Source: an uncultured Bacilli bacterium (GTDB lineage: Bacteria > Bacillota_I > Bacilli_A > RF39 > UBA660). From it: a stretch of DNA of 42,822 bases. The notes under the pieces were generated by a model. That model saw only the letters and a list, made by a program, of their open reading frames with translations. It was not told the origin of the DNA and searched no databases. The translations under genes and the position numbers were made by a program. The stretch covers positions 1 to 42,822 of the forward strand of contig CANRCN010000003.1 of NCBI GenBank assembly GCA_947629135.1, given 5' to 3'. This document shows positions 38,922-42,822 of this stretch, in pieces (within the stretch, counting starts at the first letter, position 1; each line of letters opens with the position of its first letter).

Positions 38922-39348
38922 AAAGAAAAAGAAAAATAAAAAAATATTAATAGGTATTGGAATAGGACTTGCAGTTTTAATATATTTGCTTCCATTTATT
39001 GCAATTACAGGAAGTATTACTTATAGTATATTTAATAAAACAAAGTATGAGGAAAAAGGTAATCAAATTATTGTAAATAAAGATCAAATTATTATTGATA
39101 ATATTAGTTCTTATTATAATAGTGATACTAAGGAATATATAATATCTGGATATATTAATAATTCTAAAAAAGATTATTCTATTTCTATAACATTTGATGT
39201 ATATGATGAAAATAACTATATAATTGGACAAGCATTTGCAAACTTAGAAATGAAAAAAGGTAATAATTATAAGTTTAAAGCTTTTTATTTAGATGATGAT
39301 GCTAATGAAGTAATTAAATATAAATTAAATGATATAGAACTATATTAA
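38908..39348 (+). CDS. Membrane-anchored FxLYD-like domain protein
   Basis: 146 residues. A very basic start (KENKKKKKNKK), one TM at about 13-36, then an outside beta domain. The domain pattern ISGYINNSKKDYSISITFDVYDENNYIIGQAFANLEMKKGNNYKFKAF matches FxLYD-type domains ('G-v-N-s... v-f-lyD--g-iig-a---l--g---F'). It has no enzymatic residues. It starts inside the DUF4026 gene with SD TGGAGGAGATAG and ends the operon. The minus-strand ORF 38977-39231 is a shadow. Confidence 0.78.
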   Translation: MKENKKKKKNKKILIGIGIGLAVLIYLLPFIAITGSITYSIFNKTKYEEKGNQIIVNKDQIIIDNISSYYNSDTKEYIISGYINNSKKDYSISITFDVYDENNYIIGQAFANLEMKKGNNYKFKAFYLDDDANEVIKYKLNDIELY

Positions 39349-39365
39349 GATAAAAAATTAAAAAT

Positions 39366-39417
39366 AAAAGTCACATTATAAAAATTATAAAAATTAAATT
39401 TTATATGTGACTTTTTT
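39366..39417 (+). terminator. Long terminator hairpin after the FxLYD-like gene
   Basis: AAAAGTCACAT / ATGTGACTTTT, extended inward by ATAAAA/TTTTAT across a one-base bulge, followed by a T-run. Confidence 0.88.
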
Positions 39418-39418
39418 A

Positions 39419-39447
39419 TTGATAATTTTTCTTGTTTGTGTTATTCT
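39419..39447 (+). promoter_or_regulatory. Promoter of the bile salt hydrolase gene
   Basis: TTGATA (39419-39424), 17-bp spacer, TATTCT (39442-39447) with TGTG in front; start near 39454. Confidence 0.6.
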
Positions 39448-39465
39448 TTAAATGGAGGTAATAAT

Positions 39466-40440
39466 ATGTGTACAGCAATAACTTATAAAACAAATGATCA
39501 TTATTTTGGAAGAAATTTAGATTTAGAATATTCATATAAAGAAACAGTTACTATAACACCTAGAAACTATGAGTTTAGATTTAGAAAGGTTGATGATATC
39601 AAAAGTCATTATGCTATGATTGGAATGGCTTATGTGCAAGATGAATATCCGCTTTATTATGATGCAGTTAATGAGAAAGGCCTTGGAATGGCTGGATTAA
39701 ACTTTCCAGGAAATGCTTTTTATAATGAACTAAGGGAAGATAAAGATAATGTTGCTCCTTTTGAATTTATTCCTTATATTTTATCTTCATGTGTGACTAT
39801 AGAAGAAGCTAAAGAAAAGTTAAAAAATATTAATTTAGCAAATATTAATTACAGTGATAATTTACCAGTTTCTCCTTTACATTGGATAATAGCTGATAAA
39901 GAAAAATCTATTACAGTTGAAAGTACTAAAGATGGTTTAAAGATATATGATAATCCAGTAGGTGTTTTAACTAATAATCCAACCTTTAATATTCATATGT
40001 TTAATTTAAATAATTATATGAATTTATCTGTAGAACAAGCTGTTAATAATTTTTCTAAAGATTTGCAATTAGAACCTTATAGTAGAGGAATGGGAGCAAT
40101 GGGATTACCTGGAGATTTATCATCAGCATCTAGATTTGTTAAAGCCGTATTTACAAAGATTAATTCAAAATCTGGAGAAAGTGAATCAGAAAGTATTAGT
40201 CAATTTTTCCATATTTTAGGTTCTGTGTATCAGCAAAGAGGATGTGTTCATATGGGAAATAATCAGTATGAAATAACAATTTATAGTTCATGCATAAATC
40301 AAGATAAAGGAATTTATTATTATACTACTTATGAAAATAGTCAAATTACAGGAATTGATATGTATAAAGAAGATTTAGATTCTTCTAAGTTAATTAATTA
40401 TGAATTAATTAAAGGCCAACAAATTAAAATGCAAAATTAA
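39466..40440 (+). CDS. Choloylglycine hydrolase / bile salt hydrolase (Ntn hydrolase)
   Basis: Hydrolyses the amide of conjugated bile salts, or a related linear amide, in the cytoplasm. 324 residues from ATG 39466 (SD ATGGAGGTAATA); this start exposes Cys2 after Met removal, so the track start 39436 must be wrong. Family residues in order: Cys2, Arg16 and Asp19 in YFGRNLDLEYSY, ITPRNYEF, KGLGMAGLNFPGN (Asn), VLTNNPTFN (Asn), GDLSSASRFVK (Arg). The length and DEYPLYYDAVNEKGLGMAGLNF fit bile salt hydrolases better than penicillin V acylases, though the split needs structure or assay. No signal peptide. Monocistronic; a terminator precedes the next gene. Confidence 0.9.
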   Translation: MCTAITYKTNDHYFGRNLDLEYSYKETVTITPRNYEFRFRKVDDIKSHYAMIGMAYVQDEYPLYYDAVNEKGLGMAGLNFPGNAFYNELREDKDNVAPFEFIPYILSSCVTIEEAKEKLKNINLANINYSDNLPVSPLHWIIADKEKSITVESTKDGLKIYDNPVGVLTNNPTFNIHMFNLNNYMNLSVEQAVNNFSKDLQLEPYSRGMGAMGLPGDLSSASRFVKAVFTKINSKSGESESESISQFFHILGSVYQQRGCVHMGNNQYEITIYSSCINQDKGIYYYTTYENSQITGIDMYKEDLDSSKLINYELIKGQQIKMQN

Positions 40441-40464
40441 GTTTGCTTAAAAAGCAGACTTTTT
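40440..40464 (+). terminator. Terminator of the bile salt hydrolase gene
   Basis: AGTTTGCTT / AAGCAGACT (one T-G pair), AAA loop, TTTTT. Confidence 0.83.
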
Positions 40465-40478
40465 AAATAGGAGAATTT

Positions 40479-41498
40479 ATGAATATAGAAGAAGAAGTAT
40501 TTAAAAGATGTAAAATTTTATATGATAAGTTAATTCCCTTTGGATTTACTAAGAAGAATAATATTTATGAAATAGAAAAATATATACTTGATAAAACATT
40601 TTTAATAAAAGTACAAATAACTTTTGATGGTAAGATTAAAGGAAATGTTTTTGATTTAGCCTTTGAAGATGAATATTCAAACTTTAGAACTAGTAATCAG
40701 AAAGGATCATTTGTTGGTAAAATTAGAGAAAAGTTTACAGATTTTCTTAAAGAAATAAGGGATAATTGTACTACCAAAACAAATTTTATAACGAGTCAAG
40801 CAAATAGAATAACAAATTTAGTAGAAAAAGAATATGGAGATAAGCCTGAATTTCTTTGGGAAGGTGAGGCTCATGGAGTATTTAGAAATAAAGATAATCT
40901 TAAATGGTATGGAATTATCATGAATATAAATAAAAATAAACTCGATAAAGAAGATAGGGAAATAGAAATATTAAATGTCAAGTTAGATGAGAATAAAATA
41001 AAAGGCCTTTTAAAAAGACCAGGATTTTATAAAGCTTATCATATGAATAAGGAAAAATGGATAACAATTATTCTTGATGATACAATTGATGATAAAGAAA
41101 TAATGGAATATATTAAGGAAAGTTATCTATTTACAAGCAAACCTAGTGAGTGGATAATTCCAGCTAATCCTACTTTTTGTGATACTTTTAGTTTTTTTAA
41201 AGAAAAAGATACTATTATGTGGAAACAATCTAATAATGTTAAAGTGGGGGATATTGTCTATCTTTATATTGGAGTTCCTTACTCTTCTATCATTTATAAG
41301 TGTCAGGTTATAGAAACAGGTATTCCTTATAATTATGAAGATAAAAATTTAACAATTAAAAAAACTATGAAAATAAAGTTAATTAACAAGTTTGAATCTG
41401 GGAAATATTCTATTGCTTTAATGAGAAAATTTGGTGTTAAAGCTGTAAGAGGACCAAGAAGAATGCCTCTTGAATTAAGTAAAAAAATTAAAGATTAA
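40479..41498 (+). CDS. MmcQ/YjbR-like protein fused to an EVE-like domain
   Basis: 339 residues, cytoplasmic. The first 100 or so residues are a YjbR-associated helical/beta part (EVFKRCKILYDKLIPFGFTKKNNIYEIEKYI). About 105-225 is MmcQ/YjbR-like: PEFLWEGEAHGVFRNKDNLKWYGIIM, then LLKRPGFYKAYHMNKEKWITIILDDTIDDKEIMEYIKESYLF. From about 228 to the end is an EVE/PUA-like domain: EWIIPANPTFCDTFSFFKEKDTIMWKQ...VKVGDIVYLYIGVPYSSIIYKCQVIETGI. EVE domains are known as readers of modified bases, and some lie in defence systems. YjbR proteins are DNA-binding-like. The fusion hints at sensing of nucleic acid, but no restriction genes are beside it. SD AGGAGAATTT. Confidence 0.78.
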   Translation: MNIEEEVFKRCKILYDKLIPFGFTKKNNIYEIEKYILDKTFLIKVQITFDGKIKGNVFDLAFEDEYSNFRTSNQKGSFVGKIREKFTDFLKEIRDNCTTKTNFITSQANRITNLVEKEYGDKPEFLWEGEAHGVFRNKDNLKWYGIIMNINKNKLDKEDREIEILNVKLDENKIKGLLKRPGFYKAYHMNKEKWITIILDDTIDDKEIMEYIKESYLFTSKPSEWIIPANPTFCDTFSFFKEKDTIMWKQSNNVKVGDIVYLYIGVPYSSIIYKCQVIETGIPYNYEDKNLTIKKTMKIKLINKFESGKYSIALMRKFGVKAVRGPRRMPLELSKKIKD

Positions 41499-41524
41499 AT
41501 AAAAAATAAAAAAAGTTTTTAAAT

Positions 41525-41557
41525 GTAACTTAGTAGTAACCTTATATGTCGTATAAT
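41525..41557 (+). promoter_or_regulatory. Promoter of the second ABC operon with GTAAC direct repeats
   Basis: TATAAT (41552-41557) with a weak -35 TTAGTA (41530-41535, 16-bp spacer). GTAAC occurs at 41525-41529 and 41536-41540, an 11-bp period over the -35. That spacing is usual for tandem binding by an OmpR-type response regulator. No such regulator gene is within the window. Confidence 0.5.
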
Positions 41558-41584
41558 TAATTTGTGAAAAGGAGGAACTTTTAT

Positions 41585-42259
41585 ATGGAAATATTAAAAG
41601 TTGATAATTTAACTAAAATATATGGAAAAGATACGACTAAGGTTGTAGCTCTTGATCATGTATCTTTTAGTGTAGAGAAAGGCGAATTTGTTGCTATAGT
41701 TGGAGCTTCAGGTTCTGGAAAATCAACACTTTTGCATTTAATTGGAGGTGTTGATAGACCAACATCAGGTAAAGTGTATATAGATGGTCGTGATATTTTT
41801 CAACTTGATGATGATAAACTAGCTATTTTTAGAAGAAGACAAGTAGGACTTATTTATCAATTTTATAATTTAATTCCTATTTTAAATGTTGTTGAAAATA
41901 TTACTTTACCTCTTTCTCTTGATAATAGAGAAGCTGATAAAGAAACCTTAAAAGAATTATTAGAATTATTAGGTTTAGAAAATAGAAAAAATCATTTACC
42001 TAATGAACTTTCAGGTGGTCAACAACAAAGAACAAGTATAGGAAGAGCTTTAATTACCAATCCAACGATTGTTCTTGCTGATGAACCAACGGGAAATCTT
42101 GATTCTAAAGCAAGTGATGAAATTGTAAGACTACTTAAAAAGACTAATAAAGAGTTAAAGCAAACAATTGTTATGATTACTCATAATATGGAAATTGCTA
42201 AAGAAGCAGATCGAATAATAAAGCTTGAAGATGGTAAGATAGTTGGTGACTATGAATGA
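41585..42259 (+). CDS. ABC transporter ATP-binding protein, antimicrobial-peptide type
   Basis: 224 residues from ATG 41585 (SD AAAAGGAGGAAC); the track start 41564 overlaps the SD. Walker A VGASGSGKSTLLHLIGG, Q-loop YQFYNLIPILNVVENITLP, signature LSGGQQQRTSIGRAL, Walker B IVLADEPTGNLD, H-loop VMITHNMEI. LHLIGGVDRPTSGKVYIDG and the YQFYNLIPIL version are typical of peptide or bacitracin-type exporters paired with a large FtsX permease. The permease follows with a 4-nt overlap. Regulation by a two-component system is suggested by the GTAAC repeats. Confidence 0.93.
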   Translation: MEILKVDNLTKIYGKDTTKVVALDHVSFSVEKGEFVAIVGASGSGKSTLLHLIGGVDRPTSGKVYIDGRDIFQLDDDKLAIFRRRQVGLIYQFYNLIPILNVVENITLPLSLDNREADKETLKELLELLGLENRKNHLPNELSGGQQQRTSIGRALITNPTIVLADEPTGNLDSKASDEIVRLLKKTNKELKQTIVMITHNMEIAKEADRIIKLEDGKIVGDYE

Positions 42260-42822
42260 ATCTTTTAAATAAATTAACTATCAAAAATCTTAAGTTGAAT
42301 AAAAAAAGAACGATTGTAACAATTGTAGGAATTATGTTATCAACTGCCCTTATCTGTGCTGTTGCTTCCATATATGTTAGTTTTATTAATTCAATTATTG
42401 ATTATGAAAAAAAAATACAAGGTAATTTTCATGTTGCATTTTATAATGTTCCAAGTAATGATATTAAAAATTTTGAAAACAATCGTTTAATTACTGATAT
42501 TTATATAACTAAAGATATAGGATATGCTAAGATAAATACCAAAAATGATTATAAACCTTATGCATTTGTTAAAGGTTTTACTGCTTCATCTTTAAAAAAT
42601 CTTGCTATTAATTTAACAGAAGGAAGATTACCAGAAAAGGATTATGAAATAGTAATACCAACTCATTTAGAAACAAATGGAAGGGTTAAATATAAGCTTG
42701 GAGATGTGATAACTTTAAATGTTGGTAATAGAGTTACGGATGATGGGTATAAACTTGCTCAAAGTAATCCTTATTATCCAGATGATATTGTTGAAGATGT
42801 AGAAGGAGAAGAAACAATTTTA
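42256..42822 (+). CDS. ABC transporter permease, FtsX type (cut by the window end)
   Basis: Not in the ORF track because it runs off the right edge: 189 codons, no stop. ATG 42256 overlaps the stop of the ATPase gene (ATGA). It begins NLLNKLTIKNLKLNKKRTIVTIVGIMLSTALICAV, with a first TM at about 20-45 and then an outside domain (KIQGNFHVAFYNV, GFTASSLKNLAINLTEGRLPEK, YEIVIPTHL, KYKLGDVITLNVG). This is the usual start of a large FtsX permease that pairs with the ATPase in front. The long version (800 or so residues, two FtsX units) is expected, but the rest lies outside the window. Confidence 0.9.
   Translation, partial: MNLLNKLTIKNLKLNKKRTIVTIVGIMLSTALICAVASIYVSFINSIIDYEKKIQGNFHVAFYNVPSNDIKNFENNRLITDIYITKDIGYAKINTKNDYKPYAFVKGFTASSLKNLAINLTEGRLPEKDYEIVIPTHLETNGRVKYKLGDVITLNVGNRVTDDGYKLAQSNPYYPDDIVEDVEGEETIL

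Noticed and set aside
38977-39231. 84-residue minus-strand ORF
   Set aside because: Shadow inside the FxLYD-like gene with no SD.
1-42822. tRNA or rRNA genes, insertion sequences, integrases, prophage genes
   Set aside because: No cloverleaf-like segment, transposase motif or phage structural gene was seen in any intergenic region or ORF.
1-42822. Mollicute genetic code (TGA as Trp)
   Set aside because: TGA ends several genes at conserved lengths (whiA, clpP, lgt), TGG is used for Trp throughout, and prfB is present with its TGA-dependent frameshift.

Overview
The window is a 42.8 kb, very AT-rich (estimated about 70% AT or more), gene-dense piece of a bacterial chromosome. It reads as a low-GC Firmicutes/Bacilli-type genome. 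Shine-Dalgarno sites are strong (AGGAGG, GGTGAT), sigma-A promoters are near consensus with 17-bp spacers, most genes lie on one strand, and lgt-trxB-whiA, prfB with its +1 frameshift, uvrA, clpP and gap are all present. TGA is a real stop codon, so this is not a code-4 mollicute. Anaerobic NrdD/NrdG and a bile-salt-hydrolase-type enzyme suggest an anaerobic gut resident. I infer an uncultured, reduced-genome Bacilli lineage (RF39/Erysipelotrichia-like); the sequence alone does not settle the taxon.

Layout. At 1-424 the left edge holds a perfect leftward promoter, a short SD-led peptide ORF and a possible truncated gene. 437-4031: dusB, an RDD membrane protein, prfB and a short YitT-type protein. 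4119-7044: a sortase cassette in which two paralogous membrane proteins flank a small LPXTG-like surface protein and a class D-like sortase. 7144-12687: uvrA, then lgt-trxB-whiA, with an inverted pair of perfect DnaA boxes between them. 12785-17024: lemA and two tandem DUF2207 proteins. 17065-17767 (minus): a CarD-like gene and a free-standing RNA polymerase alpha-CTD-like protein, divergent from a transglutaminase-like gene. 19469-24494: clpP (minus), a hypothetical gene, a candidate structured RNA, a TGS-domain nucleoside kinase, gap and a Pro/Gln/Thr-rich membrane protein. 24563-30105: accessory single genes (GNAT, DUF1287, DUF1848, cyclophilin-like, S51 peptidase, DUF3267, XRE-TM regulator, hypothetical). 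30471-33179: nrdD-nrdG with an upstream palindrome. 33376-34608: an AAA/DUF4143 ATPase preceded by interleaved inverted repeats. 34721-42822: two MacB-type ABC systems, VanZ-like, DUF4026/DUF2314, FxLYD-like, bile salt hydrolase and a YjbR-EVE fusion. The last ABC permease runs off the right edge.

Function. The set combines translation and tRNA maintenance (dusB, prfB), repair (uvrA), lipoprotein maturation and envelope work (lgt, sortase, lemA/DUF2207, FtsX-type ABC exporters), redox and dNTP supply without oxygen (trxB, nrdDG) and proteolysis (clpP). The least expected elements are the CarD/alpha-CTD pair, the four-gene sortase cassette with a VKQTG sorting signal, the structured RNA before the nucleoside kinase and the inverted-repeat block before the DUF4143 ATPase. 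Promoters, terminators and start codons were read by eye. Family names come from recognised motifs and architecture, not from database searches.
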